From Anaerolineae bacterium (GTDB lineage Bacteria; Chloroflexota; Anaerolineae; Anaerolineales; E44-bin32), in contig DUET01000074.1 in the NCBI GenBank assembly GCA_011192015.1, positions 42,863 through 106,862 of the forward strand: a stretch of 64,000 bases of DNA. Reading direction: 5' to 3'. Within the stretch, counting starts at the first letter, position 1. Every line of letters starts with the position of its first letter. The notes beneath the pieces are model-generated. The model ran no database searches and was not told the DNA's origin. It worked only from the letters and a program-made list of their open reading frames with translations. Below are positions 46,859 through 58,771 of the stretch, one piece after another. The translations under genes and the position numbers were made by a program.

Positions 46859-47881
46859 CTATGGCACACCTGACGATCTTTCGGGGTAATCCCCCATATC
46901 ATACTCGATCGTGCTCAACGCCATAAGCTTGTCCCAGCGATGCGTGGCGATGATCTCGCGCACGGTTCCAGTCCGACTCCGCATCACAAGGCTATGCGTT
47001 CTGCATCCCGTACCGAAATACTTAATCCCGTTCACCAGTTCCCCATCGGTGATCCCGGTCACGGAGAAGAAAATGTCATCGCTGTTCACGAGGTCATCGA
47101 TTCCAAGGACTTTGTCCAGCGGTAGCCCCCGCTTCTTTGCCAGCTTCTTCTCTTCCTCGTTGCGAGGGTACAGCCGCACTTGGATCTCGCCGTTCATGCA
47201 CTTCAGCGCGCAGGCTGAGAGCACGCCCTCCGGGGATCCACCAATGCCGATCAGAATATCGATGCCAGACTCGGGCCAGGCCGTCATCAAAGCACCCGCG
47301 ACATCTCCATCCGTGATCAAGCGGATACGAACGCCATGCTCACGAACCTTGGCGATCAGCTCTTCATGGCGTGGACGATCCAGAATGACCGCTGTAAGAT
47401 CGTCGATATCGCATCCTTTCACGCGGGCAATGGCCTTCAGATTATCCTCTACGGGTGCATCCAGATCGATGTGGCCTCTCGCCTGTGGTCCCACGGCGAT
47501 CTTGTACATGTAGACGATGGGGCCCGGATCCAGCATCGAGCCTCGATTGGAAAGTGCAACGGTCGAGATCGAGTTGGCACGGCCGAAGGAAAGCAAGCGC
47601 GTTCCATCGATCGGGTCGACGGCAATGTCTACCTTGGGCCCTTTCCCCGTTCCTAATTGTTCTCCGTTGTAGAGCATCGGGGCTTCATCTTTTTCGCCCT
47701 CTCCGATGACCACCACACCGTCGATGTCGATCGTGTTGAGCATGTAGCGCATACCATCGACCGCGGCTTGATCACTGGCTTCCTTATCGCCCCGTCCCAT
47801 GAATCTGCCGGCAACCATGGCGGCAGATTCCGTCACCCGAGCTAATTCCAACGCGAGATTGCGCGTCGGTATCTCATCCAT
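46859..47881 (-). CDS. glpX: Class II fructose-1,6-bisphosphatase
   Basis: 'RNLALELARVTESAAMVAGRFMGRGDKEASDQAAVDGMR', 'VVIGEGEKDEAPMLYNGEQLG', 'AVDPIDGTRLL'. Confidence 0.97.
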   Translation of the reverse strand: MDEIPTRNLALELARVTESAAMVAGRFMGRGDKEASDQAAVDGMRYMLNTIDIDGVVVIGEGEKDEAPMLYNGEQLGTGKGPKVDIAVDPIDGTRLLSFGRANSISTVALSNRGSMLDPGPIVYMYKIAVGPQARGHIDLDAPVEDNLKAIARVKGCDIDDLTAVILDRPRHEELIAKVREHGVRIRLITDGDVAGALMTAWPESGIDILIGIGGSPEGVLSACALKCMNGEIQVRLYPRNEEEKKLAKKRGLPLDKVLGIDDLVNSDDIFFSVTGITDGELVNGIKYFGTGCRTHSLVMRSRTGTVREIIATHRWDKLMALSTIEYDMGDYPERSSGVP

Positions 47882-47921
47882 TCCCTTTCTCCAATTCTCT
47901 CCTCACCGGTTTCATAGTACG

Positions 47922-48737
47922 TCAGGTCATCCACGAAACAATATAGAAACCCAACATACCTGCCCAGATCCAGGTGTCCAATCGATCCAGTGCACCTCCA
48001 TGTCCCGGAAGCAAGGATCCACTGTCCTTGACCTTCAGCTCTCGCTTGATCATGCTGATGCCCAAATCCCCGAGAGGAGCCAGGATCGAGACAACGATCC
48101 CCAGCGCCAAGCCGCGCCAGGCAGTCAATCCAGAATCGGGGCCCGCGCCCACTCGCCAGAGCAGGGCAAACAACGCGCAGAGTGCACCCCCTACCACCAC
48201 ACCAGCAAGATACCCTTCCCATGTCTTGTTTGGGCTCAATCTTGGAGAGAGCTTGTGCCTCCCCAAGGCGCGCCCCACGAAGTAGGCCCCCGTATCAGCC
48301 AACCAAATCGCCGGCAAGGCGAGCAAAACCCACCACTGCCCCTGCGGGAGATTGCGCAGCGAAACCAGATAGGCCCCGATCCAGCCCAAGTAGATCGTGC
48401 CCGCCACGGTGAGGGCATAATCGGTAGCGGAACCGCTTGCTCCGCGCTCGAAGTCCACCAGATGCCAGATCAAGCTCACCATCAGAAACGAGGCAAGGAT
48501 CAAGGGTGTATGATCGAAACCAAAGAGTTGACGACAGAGGACAATTCCCACAATGCCGACGACGACCATCGGCAGCGCCGCTCGTCTCCCTTGTTTCCGG
48601 AAGAGCAGGACGAACTCGCTCCCCGCAAGCGCCAGGACCAGTGCGATCGCGATCGCGAAAAACCATCCGCCGGCAACAAGTACCCAGAGGACAAAGGGAA
48701 GAAACAGCAGGACGACTGCAGCGCGTTCTCGAAGCAT
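47922..48737 (-). CDS. cdsA: Phosphatidate cytidylyltransferase
   Basis: 'LSPRLSPNKTWEGYLAGVVVGG' and C-terminal 'LGDLGISMIKRELKVKDSGSLLPGHGGALDRLD'. Confidence 0.95.
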   Translation of the reverse strand: MLRERAAVVLLFLPFVLWVLVAGGWFFAIAIALVLALAGSEFVLLFRKQGRRAALPMVVVGIVGIVLCRQLFGFDHTPLILASFLMVSLIWHLVDFERGASGSATDYALTVAGTIYLGWIGAYLVSLRNLPQGQWWVLLALPAIWLADTGAYFVGRALGRHKLSPRLSPNKTWEGYLAGVVVGGALCALFALLWRVGAGPDSGLTAWRGLALGIVVSILAPLGDLGISMIKRELKVKDSGSLLPGHGGALDRLDTWIWAGMLGFYIVSWMT

Positions 48738-48738
48738 C

Positions 48739-49476
48739 TTAGGATGGGGTAACAGGTCCTGGTACGAGTCCGAAGCGACGCTCACGACTCGCATAATCAT
48801 TGAGTGCTTTCAACAATTCATCACGATCAAAATCAGGCCAGTAGGTGGGAGTAATGTAGAGTTCGGCATAGGCTCCTTGCCAGAGCAGAAAGTTACTCAC
48901 CCGCATTTCGCCGGAAGTGCGGATGATCAGATCCGGATCCGGGCATCCCGTGGTATAGAGATAGGACCCCACCAGATCCTCGGTGATTCCCTCAGGAGCG
49001 ACACCATCTTTGACCATCTGCTTGATCGCCCGGACAAGCTCGGCCCTCCCCCCGTAGTTCCAGGCGATGTTCAGTGTGAGACGTGTGTTGTTTTGCGTCA
49101 GATGGATGGCATGCAGGACCTTCTCCTGCAGCACCGGCCGCAGCCTTTCGAGTTGTCCCATGTGTCGCAACCGCACGCCATTCTCGTGAAGTTCAGCCAG
49201 TTCACGATCGATGACCTCCTCGAGAATGTTCATCAGTCCCTGCACTTCATCAGCTGGGCGACCCCAATTCTCGGTGGAAAAGGCATAGATCGTGAGGTAC
49301 TTGATACCAAATTCAACGCAAGCTTCGATCACTCGACGCAGATTCTCGACACCCGCTCTGTGACCGGCGTTGCGTGGCAAACCTCGTTCATGCGCCCAGC
49401 GACCATTACCATCGAGGATGATGGCAATGTGTTCGGGAATGATCTTGGGGAGCTCTTTCGAAGATTTGTCTACCAT
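48739..49476 (-). CDS. uppS: Isoprenyl (undecaprenyl) diphosphate synthase
   Basis: '[26 protein letters not shown]', '[15 protein letters not shown]', '[28 protein letters not shown]'. Confidence 0.97.
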   Translation of the reverse strand: MVDKSSKELPKIIPEHIAIILDGNGRWAHERGLPRNAGHRAGVENLRRVIEACVEFGIKYLTIYAFSTENWGRPADEVQGLMNILEEVIDRELAELHENGVRLRHMGQLERLRPVLQEKVLHAIHLTQNNTRLTLNIAWNYGGRAELVRAIKQMVKDGVAPEGITEDLVGSYLYTTGCPDPDLIIRTSGEMRVSNFLLWQGAYAELYITPTYWPDFDRDELLKALNDYASRERRFGLVPGPVTPS

Positions 49477-49494
49477 CGCCCGGATTTCAGAACC

Positions 49495-50052
49495 TCACTC
49501 CTCGAGGACCTCGGTTTCCTTCTTCTCCCCGATTTCATTGATCTCTTCCACGAAGCTATCCGTGAGCTTTTGGAGTTCATCCTCGCCCCTATGAAGTTCG
49601 TCTTCGGAGATTAATTTCTCACGCTCGAATTCGCGTATGTCCTTGAGGACATCCCGCCGCACATTGCGGATCGCAACTCTTGCTTCCTCAGCCCGATTGC
49701 GAACCAGACGAACCAGATCATGGCGTCGCTCTTCCGTCAGCGGGGGTATGTTCAAGCGGATCAGTTTCCCGTCGTTATTGGGTGTCAATCCAAGATCCGA
49801 AGCCAAGATGGCTCGCTCGATGTCCTTGAGCGTTGCGGGATCGAAGGGGCGCACTGTCAGCAGACGTGGTTCGGGAGCCGAGATGGTTGCTAACTGCATC
49901 AGTGGTGTGGGTGTCCCGTAGTAATCGATTTGCAGCTTATCGACAAGCGCTGGTGATGCGCGTCCTGTTCGTATGGACGCTAAGTCGTCTTCAAAGGCAC
50001 GCACAGCTCCCCTCATGCGTATGTCGGCTTCTGCCAATCCTTCGTCGACCAT
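49495..50052 (-). CDS. frr: Ribosome recycling factor
   Basis: 'IRTGRASPALVDKLQIDYYGTPTPLMQLATISAPEPRLLTVRPFD'. Confidence 0.97.
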   Translation of the reverse strand: MVDEGLAEADIRMRGAVRAFEDDLASIRTGRASPALVDKLQIDYYGTPTPLMQLATISAPEPRLLTVRPFDPATLKDIERAILASDLGLTPNNDGKLIRLNIPPLTEERRHDLVRLVRNRAEEARVAIRNVRRDVLKDIREFEREKLISEDELHRGEDELQKLTDSFVEEINEIGEKKETEVLEE

Positions 50053-50157
50053 TGAGCCTCTCCTAATCTCAATCCGTAATCCAGCAGGGGTATCCCATAG
50101 GATAGCGCAATCGTCGGAAAAATGCGAAGGGGCGTGAAAGTTTCCCTTCTTCGGGAT

Positions 50158-50931
<774 letters not shown>

Positions 50932-50945
50932 CTACCGCACCGGAT

Positions 50946-51548
50946 TCATTCTGCGATCTCACCAACCTCCCATCTCACAAAACGGCGGATGGTGATATTC
51001 TCTCCGGTCTTGGCGATGGTGTCGTTTAGGAGATCGGCAACGGTCTTGGAATCATCACGAATGTATATCTGCTTCAGCAAGCAAGATTCCTCATAGAACT
51101 TGCGCATACGGCCTTCGACGATGCGGTCGATAACATGCTCCGGTTTGCTCTGAGCCAGCGCCTCTTCCCGAGCCTTCTTGCTTTCCTCTTCCGCGATCTC
51201 CTTGGGGACATCATCCATGTCCACCCAATTCGGCGCGGTGGCTGCGATCTGCAGAGCCATCTCATGCGCAAACTCCCTGAACTCAGGGGTGCGCGCGACG
51301 AAGTCCGTCTCGCAGTTGACCTCCACCATGACGCCCACACGCCCATCTCCGTGGCTGTAGAGATCCAGAACGCCATCATGGGTTTCACGATCCGCACGCT
51401 TGCTGGCTTTCGTGAGTCCCTGCTCGCGCAGCAAGGCAGCGGCCTTCTCCAGATCACCTTCACTCTGTTCGAGGGCTTTGCGACATGCCAGGACACCCGC
51501 TCCAGTGGAGAGGCGAAGCTCCTTGATAAGATCCGTTGAAATGCTCAT
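50946..51548 (-). CDS. tsf: Elongation factor Ts
   Basis: '[38 protein letters not shown]', '[17 protein letters not shown]'. Confidence 0.97.
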   Translation of the reverse strand: MSISTDLIKELRLSTGAGVLACRKALEQSEGDLEKAAALLREQGLTKASKRADRETHDGVLDLYSHGDGRVGVMVEVNCETDFVARTPEFREFAHEMALQIAATAPNWVDMDDVPKEIAEEESKKAREEALAQSKPEHVIDRIVEGRMRKFYEESCLLKQIYIRDDSKTVADLLNDTIAKTGENITIRRFVRWEVGEIAE

Positions 51549-52555
51549 GCCTCTTTGTGCTCCGTCTTCTCTGGGGTTTCAGCGTCTTCGGGCTTGCTAT
51601 CTGCCTCTGCTTCAGCTTTCGCCTCAGCTTTCGCTTCAGCCTTCGGTTCAGCAGGTTCTTCCGCTGCAGCTCCCTCACCCTTCGGAGATGCTGGTTCCTC
51701 TTGAGCAGGCTTGTCCGCAGTCTTGCCGCCAGCCTTCTCGCCCTCAACGTCATAATCGCCGCTTTTCAGCTTGGCCAGAGTTGCCTCGCCCAGGAGTTGA
51801 TCGTCGGTCATCTCGACCACCACTTCAGGCTCGCCGGCTTCGAAATCGACCTCTTCGAGATCATCGTCCTTGCGAAGCTCCATACCTTCCAGAACCGCAT
51901 CCGCAATCTTTCCGGTCAACAACTTGATGGCGCGAATGGCATCATCGTTGGAGGGGATAATGTAGTCGATGCCTCTCGGGTCGCAGTTCGTGTCCACGAG
52001 TGCGACAACCGGTATCTTCAGCAGATTGGCTTCATGTACTGCGGTTTCTTCTCGCCGCACGTCGACCACGAAGAGCAGGTCCGGCAGTCTATGCATCTCG
52101 CGGATGCCCCCCAACCGCTCGTTCAAGCGATCGATCTTACGCTGTTTGAGCAGGGCTTCCTTCTTCGTCAGGTGTTCGAATTCGCCGGAATCCCTGCGCC
52201 GTTCGAGAGATTCAAGTTCCTCGATCCGACTGTGGATCGTACGCCAATTCGTGAGCGTCCCACCCAACCAGCGCATGTTCACATACGGCATGCCACAGCG
52301 CTGAGCCTCGCTTTCGATGGTCTCTTGCGCCTGGCGTTTCGTACCGACAAAGAGCACCCTGCCATTATCGGCAACCGTATCGCGCACGAGGGCGTAGGCA
52401 TTTTCCAGTGCCTCGAGCGTGCGCTGCAGATCGATGATATGAATGCGGTTGCGTTCGGTGAAGATGTAGGGTTTCATCAGTGGGTTCCACTTGCGGGTTC
52501 TATGGCCGAAGTGGACCCCGGTCTCGAGCAATTCCTTCATGCTGACAACAGGCAT
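51545..52555 (-). CDS. rpsB: 30S ribosomal protein S2 with long Glu/Ala/Lys-rich C-terminal tail
   Basis: '[41 protein letters not shown]', '[13 protein letters not shown]'; tail '[22 protein letters not shown]'. Confidence 0.97.
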   Translation of the reverse strand: MPVVSMKELLETGVHFGHRTRKWNPLMKPYIFTERNRIHIIDLQRTLEALENAYALVRDTVADNGRVLFVGTKRQAQETIESEAQRCGMPYVNMRWLGGTLTNWRTIHSRIEELESLERRRDSGEFEHLTKKEALLKQRKIDRLNERLGGIREMHRLPDLLFVVDVRREETAVHEANLLKIPVVALVDTNCDPRGIDYIIPSNDDAIRAIKLLTGKIADAVLEGMELRKDDDLEEVDFEAGEPEVVVEMTDDQLLGEATLAKLKSGDYDVEGEKAGGKTADKPAQEEPASPKGEGAAAEEPAEPKAEAKAEAKAEAEADSKPEDAETPEKTEHKEA

Positions 52556-52716
52556 TTCGGTAGACCTCCTTCGCGTTTTTCCTCCGTCTCCCTCATTCTC
52601 GTTGGGAACCAGCCGCTAGGCTGGCACGCCCCTCCGAGTCCGGAGACGTGTGTGATGAATTGCGAATAGCACGATGTCTCCCGCCGGGCGACCTGCCCAA
52701 GGCGGGAGCGCCAAGC

Positions 52717-52745
52717 AGTATACCATGGTGCAACGCAATCGTAAA
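52717..52745 (-). promoter_or_regulatory. Promoter candidate for the rpsB operon
   Basis: Minus strand TTTACG-N17-TATACT, about 160 nt upstream of rpsB. Confidence 0.55.
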
Positions 52746-53059
52746 GCGCAGGCGCATCGATCCAACTGCCGATACGCAAACCCGACATCCCCAATACCAT
52801 CTGGCTTCATCCCCATGATGATAGCCGTGTGAGGGGTATGGGGATCCAGGAATTGACCACGGCTTCTTCATTCTAGCACAGCCAGCGAACGGTGGGCCAT
52901 GTTCATCTGCCTATCTCACGTTGGAATTTATGAGGAGTTGGAGGGGAGGGGAACGGATGGGTTTGAGCGCGGGAACAACCTAATCAGAAGTTCATCACCG
53001 GCATAAACTGGAGCGCTTGCATACAAATGTGGCGTAAAAGCCGCAGATAAAAACGGGCC

Positions 53060-53476
53060 CTATTCCTCATCCGTGCTCGCGTTGGATTTGGCCAGCACGC
53101 GCTTCATGAAGCGTTCGATATCCACCACAACACGGCTATGTCGGGCCTTGCCGATGGGCTCATGATCGTCACGCAATTGCGCCTCGAACGTTATCGCATT
53201 GCCATCGACGGCGATGACCTCAACGCGGATCATTACTCGTTCGCCGGCAGGTGAGGGCGCCAGATGGTGAAGGTGAATCTCTGTACCAACAGTTGTCTTC
53301 CCATCCGGCAGGAGTGGATCCACCAGCGAGCAGCAGGTCTCCTCAACAAGCATTCCCATGGCGGGAGTTGCATAGACGCGGAGCGTTCCGCTTCCGATGT
53401 GAGGCGCGGTTCGCTCTGCAGTCACGATTTGTTCAGCTTCAAGGGACATGCCGACCTTGATGGATGCCGTATCCAC
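53060..53476 (-). CDS. Thioesterase (hotdog, fluoroacetyl-CoA thioesterase-like)
   Basis: 'GMSLEAEQIVTAERTAPHIGSGTLRVYATPAMGMLVEETCCSLVDPLLPDGKTTVGTEIHLHHLAPSPAGERV'. Confidence 0.85.
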   Translation of the reverse strand: MDTASIKVGMSLEAEQIVTAERTAPHIGSGTLRVYATPAMGMLVEETCCSLVDPLLPDGKTTVGTEIHLHHLAPSPAGERVMIRVEVIAVDGNAITFEAQLRDDHEPIGKARHSRVVVDIERFMKRVLAKSNASTDEE

Positions 53477-53506
53477 GAAAAACTCCTTGATAAGCTGGTT
53501 TACGGG

Positions 53507-53884
53507 CTACTTGTCGATTTGCATGGCGATGGCGACAGCCGCGGCGTGTTCATGCGTATGCGTCAGGCTGATCGACCAGGAAAGCAGGCCGAGCGATTCC
53601 GCGACCTGCTTGGCATTGCCGTGCAGACGAAGCTCAGGCTGCCGAAGGGGGCCGTTCACAACTTCGATGTCCTTCCAACCCACCAATCCAATGCCGGTTC
53701 CCAGGGCTTTCGCCACAGCTTCCTTGGCAGCAAAGCGCGCCGCCAGCGCAGGTGTGCGCCCGGCGGCATCGATCAGCTCCTGTGATGTGAAGAACCTTTC
53801 GAAGAAGCGATCTCCGTGGCGAAGGATGGCGCTGTCGATGCGTTCTACCTCGATGATGTCGACCCCTACCCTCAGCATCTTCAA
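53507..53884 (-). CDS. acpS: Holo-[acyl-carrier-protein] synthase
   Basis: 'VGVDIIEVERIDSAILRHGDRFFERFFT', 'LAARFAAKEAVAKALGTGIG', 'SISLTHTHEHAAAVAIA'. Confidence 0.95.
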   Translation of the reverse strand: MKMLRVGVDIIEVERIDSAILRHGDRFFERFFTSQELIDAAGRTPALAARFAAKEAVAKALGTGIGLVGWKDIEVVNGPLRQPELRLHGNAKQVAESLGLLSWSISLTHTHEHAAAVAIAMQIDK

Positions 53885-55191
53885 TCACCTTTGCCGGTTG
53901 GACCTGCCACCCCAATCGCCACTCGATCGGGATTCAGATAGGCTTTCAATGCCCTGTGAACATCCTCAAGACGGACCGCAGAAATTTCCTGTGCGAATCG
54001 TCTGTAATAATCCAACCCCAATCCGTATCTCTCGATGTGCATCAGCGCGGAGGCAACTCCCATGTTCGATTCGAGACGAAGCGGCAATCGCCCGATGAAA
54101 TTGGCTTGATTATCTGCAAGCTCTTGCGCCGTGATTCCGTCCGAAAACACGTGCCTGAGTTCCTGCAGAATCAGATCGATGGCTCGTTCGAGGTTGGCGG
54201 GATTGACCCCGGCCATGACCTGCCAGGGGCCCGGCCCCAATCCGCCCACCACACTACTGTAAGCGTAATAAGCCAGGCCGGCCTGCTCGCGGACCACTTC
54301 TCCAATCCGCCCCATCATACCAAAGCGTCCTAAGGCACTGTTGCCCAAAGCCGCCGGCAGATAATCCTGATCCTTGCGACGTGGTCCCGGCACCCCGATG
54401 ATAATGTCGGATTGTACTTTACCCGCAAGGAAAGCATCCCGTCGTACTCGTGCTTTCAGCGGTTTGGTCGGTGGAAGGTCCGCCCTTGGCTTCTGATGCG
54501 TGTTCTCCCATCCGCCCAGATGTTTTGCCACCAAATCGGCTGCGTTCTGACGCTGGATGGCTCCAACGACGACGATGATCATGTTCTGGGGGCCATAAGT
54601 CCGCTCATGGAAGTTTCGCAAATCACCGGATACCAGAGGAACAACGGTTTCACGAAATCCATCACTGGGAACTCGATAGGGATGGTCCTCATAGGCCAGA
54701 TCATTGAACGCTTGCTGTGCAACGGCACGCGTTTCCTCGTCTCTGATCGCCAGAGCGGTTAATTTCTGCCCCCTGAGCAACTCAACTTCTCCCTCCGGGA
54801 AGGTCGGTTCGAAGAGAACATCCGAGATCAATTCAAGCATCGACTCTGTATCCTCGGCCAAACCCTTTGCGGTAAGAATCGTGCTGTGTGCTCCCACGCC
54901 TACACTGAGCATAGCGCCCTGCGCTTCCAGGATCTCATAGATCTCCTGGAATGTTCTGCGATGGGTGCCTCGGGTGAGGGCAGAAGCCGTCAGATCGGCC
55001 AGCCCACTCTTCTCCAGAGGGTCATCCAGCGAGCCCGTTGATAGATTGACCAACAGATTCACAGAAGAGGCTGCAAAACTCTCTCTGGCTAGAACGATTG
55101 CCTGGTTGGGAAGCTCCTGACGCAGGACGTCATCTGGTCCGGGCAGCGAACCTTGTCCGGCATCATTCGCCCTGGTGTTGCGATCATGCAT
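53881..55191 (-). CDS. M16 family peptidase-like protein lacking HxxEH
   Basis: 'GSLDDPLEKSGLADLTASALTRGTHRRTFQEI' aligns with the M16 N-domain but has no HxxEH. Confidence 0.88.
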   Translation of the reverse strand: MHDRNTRANDAGQGSLPGPDDVLRQELPNQAIVLARESFAASSVNLLVNLSTGSLDDPLEKSGLADLTASALTRGTHRRTFQEIYEILEAQGAMLSVGVGAHSTILTAKGLAEDTESMLELISDVLFEPTFPEGEVELLRGQKLTALAIRDEETRAVAQQAFNDLAYEDHPYRVPSDGFRETVVPLVSGDLRNFHERTYGPQNMIIVVVGAIQRQNAADLVAKHLGGWENTHQKPRADLPPTKPLKARVRRDAFLAGKVQSDIIIGVPGPRRKDQDYLPAALGNSALGRFGMMGRIGEVVREQAGLAYYAYSSVVGGLGPGPWQVMAGVNPANLERAIDLILQELRHVFSDGITAQELADNQANFIGRLPLRLESNMGVASALMHIERYGLGLDYYRRFAQEISAVRLEDVHRALKAYLNPDRVAIGVAGPTGKGD

Positions 55192-56482
55192 GGATCCCCA
55201 CTCCTGTGGGAACGTAGACGCCCACAATGCGATTCTCAGGAATCAGATACTTGCATGCAGTTTCCAGCAGATCCTCGGGACGCATGGTTTGGATGCGATC
55301 CAGATACTCCTCCACCCACGTGTGTTCTGAGAACATTTCGCTGAAGCCCAACCAAAACGCCTGCCTGGTGATGGTTTCGTAGTCATAGGAAAACAAGGCG
55401 CGCGCCTGCTTGATGGCCTTTTCGATCTCGATGCGCGTGACCGTTTTCTCGAGGATCTTGGTTATCTCAGTGTCAAAAGCCGCCAACACCTTCTCAACCT
55501 TCTGCTCGGGAGCAAGGGTGATGTGGAACCAATATAAGTAGGGATCGATTGTTGCCCACAAGCCGCCTCCCACACCGGCGGCCAATCCAGGCTCCACAAG
55601 AGCGCGGTAGAGCCGCGTGGTCTTGTTGGAGAGGGCGGATCCAAGAAGGCTCAAACTGGACGCTCCTGAGAGCATGCTGTCAAGAACCACTAGGGGAAGG
55701 AAATCCGGATCCGGGCCCGCCGGGGCGTGGTAGGCAACCTTGAGGAAACACGTTTTCCCCGGACCTTGCACTTCCACCCGCCGCTCCTCCGTCTGCTGGG
55801 GTTCCGAAGAAGGGGATTGGTCCCAATGCTCTCCGGAGGGGATCGGTTCGTATAATTCTTCAATTCTCCGAAGCATGGCTTGAGCGTCGATGTCCCCTGC
55901 CATGGCCAAGACGGCATTGCTGGGATTGTAGCCCCGCTGATAGTGGGCATAGAGATCATCACGGCTCATGGATTGCAGATCGGCAAGATCTCCAATCACC
56001 TCATGGCGATAGGAGTGAACGTTGAACGCGGCACGCTGCATCTGTTCTTCGATCCGAAAGGTGGGTTGGTTTTCCCGCCCCTGCCGTTCGGAAATGATCA
56101 CCGTACGCTCGCTCTCGACCTCCTCAGGATCGTAGAGACTGTTGACCATTCGATCGGCTTCGAGACGCAGGACCAGATCGATGTGATCCGCTGGCATGGT
56201 CGCCAGATAGGTTGTGAAATCGAGCCAAGTCATGGCGTTCCATGTCCCCCCATGCAACGACATTGCTCGATCGAGCACGCCGGCAGGAAAAGTCGGAGTG
56301 CCTTTAAACTGCATGTGTTCGACCCAATGAGAAATGCCCGTCAACCCAGGCTGTTCATTGCGCGAGCCCACGCGATACCAGATCCAGCAGCTGGCAGCGG
56401 GCGCGGTGTGATTTTCCAGAAGGCGGATCTTCAGTCCATTCTGCAGTTGTGCTCGAAGGATGGGTTTGGTCCCGACACTCAT
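55184..56482 (-). CDS. M16 family zinc peptidase (HxxEH present)
   Basis: '[30 protein letters not shown]'. Confidence 0.93.
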   Translation of the reverse strand: MSVGTKPILRAQLQNGLKIRLLENHTAPAASCWIWYRVGSRNEQPGLTGISHWVEHMQFKGTPTFPAGVLDRAMSLHGGTWNAMTWLDFTTYLATMPADHIDLVLRLEADRMVNSLYDPEEVESERTVIISERQGRENQPTFRIEEQMQRAAFNVHSYRHEVIGDLADLQSMSRDDLYAHYQRGYNPSNAVLAMAGDIDAQAMLRRIEELYEPIPSGEHWDQSPSSEPQQTEERRVEVQGPGKTCFLKVAYHAPAGPDPDFLPLVVLDSMLSGASSLSLLGSALSNKTTRLYRALVEPGLAAGVGGGLWATIDPYLYWFHITLAPEQKVEKVLAAFDTEITKILEKTVTRIEIEKAIKQARALFSYDYETITRQAFWLGFSEMFSEHTWVEEYLDRIQTMRPEDLLETACKYLIPENRIVGVYVPTGVGIHA

Positions 56483-57831
56483 GCCGGCGCCACCTGGGAT
56501 TCCTGTAATTCATCCAGGGGTTCCCCATCCGGGCCGTAACCTCGGCCCATACCTCGATAGTGGAAACCCAATTGCGCCATCTCGATGGGATCATAAATAT
56601 TACGACCATCGATGATGTTTGGATTGCGCATGGAAGCATGGATTCGTTTGAGATTCAATTGTTTGAACTCATTCCACTCCGTACAAACGATCAAGGCATC
56701 GCAACCTTCCGCAAGTGTATAGGGGTCGGGAGCCATTTCCACGTCCGGCATGAGTGTTGCGGCTCGAGGCATGCCCACAGGATCGTACGCTCGAACATGC
56801 GCTCCAGCCTTGCGTAGATTCTGCGCAACCTCCAGAGACGGTGCCTCGCGCATGTCGTCCGTGTTGGGTTTGAACGTCAGCCCCAAGAGACCGATGTTCT
56901 TGCCCTTGATGTCTCCTGCCAGTTCTCCAAGCTTCTCGATCAACTGGCGGCGCCTGTCCGTATTGATCTCCATCACTGCCAGCAGCAATTGGGGATGGCG
57001 CCCCTTTTCCTCAGCCATGTAGGTCAATGCCATAACGTCCTTGGGAAAGCAAGAGCCTCCGTATCCTAAACCTGCCTCGAGGAACTGGTTGCCGATGCGC
57101 GGGTCGTATCCCATCCCAGCAGCGACGTCCTTGATATCCGCACCCAACGCTTCACAGATGTTGGCGATTTCGTTGATGAAGGAAATCTTGGTTGCCAGAA
57201 ATGCGTTCGAGGCGTACTTGATCATCTCGGCGGTGCGCAAATCGGTGATCATGATGCGCGAGCGTAAGGGCAGATGGAGTTGAGCAACCTTCTCGGCAGC
57301 GTCCATGTCCAACGAACCCAGCACCGTTCGTGCCGGGCTCATGAAATCATGGATCGCCATTCCCTCACGCAGGAATTCCGGGCACGAGACCACAGAGAAG
57401 GGGATGGCCTTGGGTTGATGGTCGCGGATAATATCTGCCACCCAGTCTCCTGTTCCCACTGGCACGGTGGATTTGTTGATCACAATCAGGGGTTCCTTCA
57501 TGGTCTCGGCGATGGACACGGTTGCAGCGTGCACATGTTTCATATCCGCTTCGCCGTCCACGCCCGAAGGAGTACCCACAGCGATGAAGGAAAATTCTGC
57601 GTCTGTGAGGGCATCTTCATAGGATGTAGTGAAACGCAATCTACCAGCATCCATATTGCGCGTGATCAGTTCCTCCAATCCGGGTTCATAGATGGGCATT
57701 TTGCCTTCTTTCAAAATGGCAATCCGCTTACGATCAATGTCCAGAACAACCACATCATTGCCCAGATCCGCAAAGCATGCGCCCGTGACAAGTCCCACGT
57801 AGCCAGCACCGACGACCGCAATTTTCTTCAC
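56479..57831 (-). CDS. ugd: UDP-glucose 6-dehydrogenase
   Basis: '[25 protein letters not shown]', '[33 protein letters not shown]', '[14 protein letters not shown]'. Confidence 0.96.
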   Translation of the reverse strand: MKKIAVVGAGYVGLVTGACFADLGNDVVVLDIDRKRIAILKEGKMPIYEPGLEELITRNMDAGRLRFTTSYEDALTDAEFSFIAVGTPSGVDGEADMKHVHAATVSIAETMKEPLIVINKSTVPVGTGDWVADIIRDHQPKAIPFSVVSCPEFLREGMAIHDFMSPARTVLGSLDMDAAEKVAQLHLPLRSRIMITDLRTAEMIKYASNAFLATKISFINEIANICEALGADIKDVAAGMGYDPRIGNQFLEAGLGYGGSCFPKDVMALTYMAEEKGRHPQLLLAVMEINTDRRRQLIEKLGELAGDIKGKNIGLLGLTFKPNTDDMREAPSLEVAQNLRKAGAHVRAYDPVGMPRAATLMPDVEMAPDPYTLAEGCDALIVCTEWNEFKQLNLKRIHASMRNPNIIDGRNIYDPIEMAQLGFHYRGMGRGYGPDGEPLDELQESQVAPA

Positions 57832-58039
57832 GATCCCTCCAGGATTATCAGATTAGGCTTTCGATTTCCGCACAATGATACCATTTCAATCCCCCGATCG
57901 TTGTAGGTCGTTTGTCAATGCTCATCCTTCTTCAGAAAAAGGGTGTGCTTGCTTCATGAAATCTGTTGACATACACTATGTTGCGAGAACTGGATGACTC
58001 CGACCCTGAAAGGTTAGAAAACCCCACAAGGAGACGAAC

Positions 58040-58471
58040 TTGCAGATCACCCGACAGGCCGACTATGCCGTGCGAGCGGTTTTGTATCTCTCCAAGCTCA
58101 CCAATGGCGGGCAAGCTACCACAAGTCAAATCGCACGCGATCGAGAGATCCCTCCTTCGTTTCTGGCTAAAATTGTGTCTCAATTATCCATCGCCGGGGT
58201 AGTGAATACATCACGTGGAGCCCGAGGTGGCGTATCCCTTACACGACCGCCCAACAATATCACCCTGTTGGAAGTTGTCGAAGCGATCGATGGCCCAATT
58301 TGCCTGAACGAATGTGTCAACGATCCCTCTGTCTGTAATTTCTCCGGTACCTGCATCGTTCATGAATTTTGGACGAGTGCACAAGCCGACCTCGTCGATC
58401 GATTGGCAACCACAGATTTCCACATGCTGTGCTCCAATGGTCGGACTCAGGAAGCAGATATCGCTCTTTAG
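58040..58471 (+). CDS. Rrf2 family transcriptional regulator with Fe-S-type cysteine motif
   Basis: TTG start with RBS acaaggag; 'MQITRQADYAVRAVLYLSKL', 'GARGGVSLTRPPNNITLLEVVEAIDG', 'CVNDPSVCNFSGTC'. Confidence 0.92.
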   Translation: MQITRQADYAVRAVLYLSKLTNGGQATTSQIARDREIPPSFLAKIVSQLSIAGVVNTSRGARGGVSLTRPPNNITLLEVVEAIDGPICLNECVNDPSVCNFSGTCIVHEFWTSAQADLVDRLATTDFHMLCSNGRTQEADIAL

Positions 58472-58771
58472 CCGGAATGAATTTCGAGGTTCTTCTCTCA
58501 AACCAAACCGGCGCGATCTTGAGTTAAAATCCGATACTCCATCGCCATAGAAACGAGCAGCCTTGCGCCGCAATGGAAATGCCCTGGCGTTAGGGTTGAG
58601 ACTCGAAGGCGATGGGTTTTCACTGTGTACACATGAGAGGTACGAGGTATCAGACACAGCAGGAACGCCCCTTGTGATGCCGGGAAGACACGCCAAACCC
58701 AAGATTCAGGAGCAGGGCTTGGATGAGGGCATTTGGGGGCCTATAATGGCATCGATCGACAGGAGTAGAAA

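Noticed and set aside
51536-52669. 377-aa + strand ORF
   Set aside because: Antisense to rpsB; Phe/Leu-rich N-terminus is the complement of the Glu/Lys-rich S2 tail.
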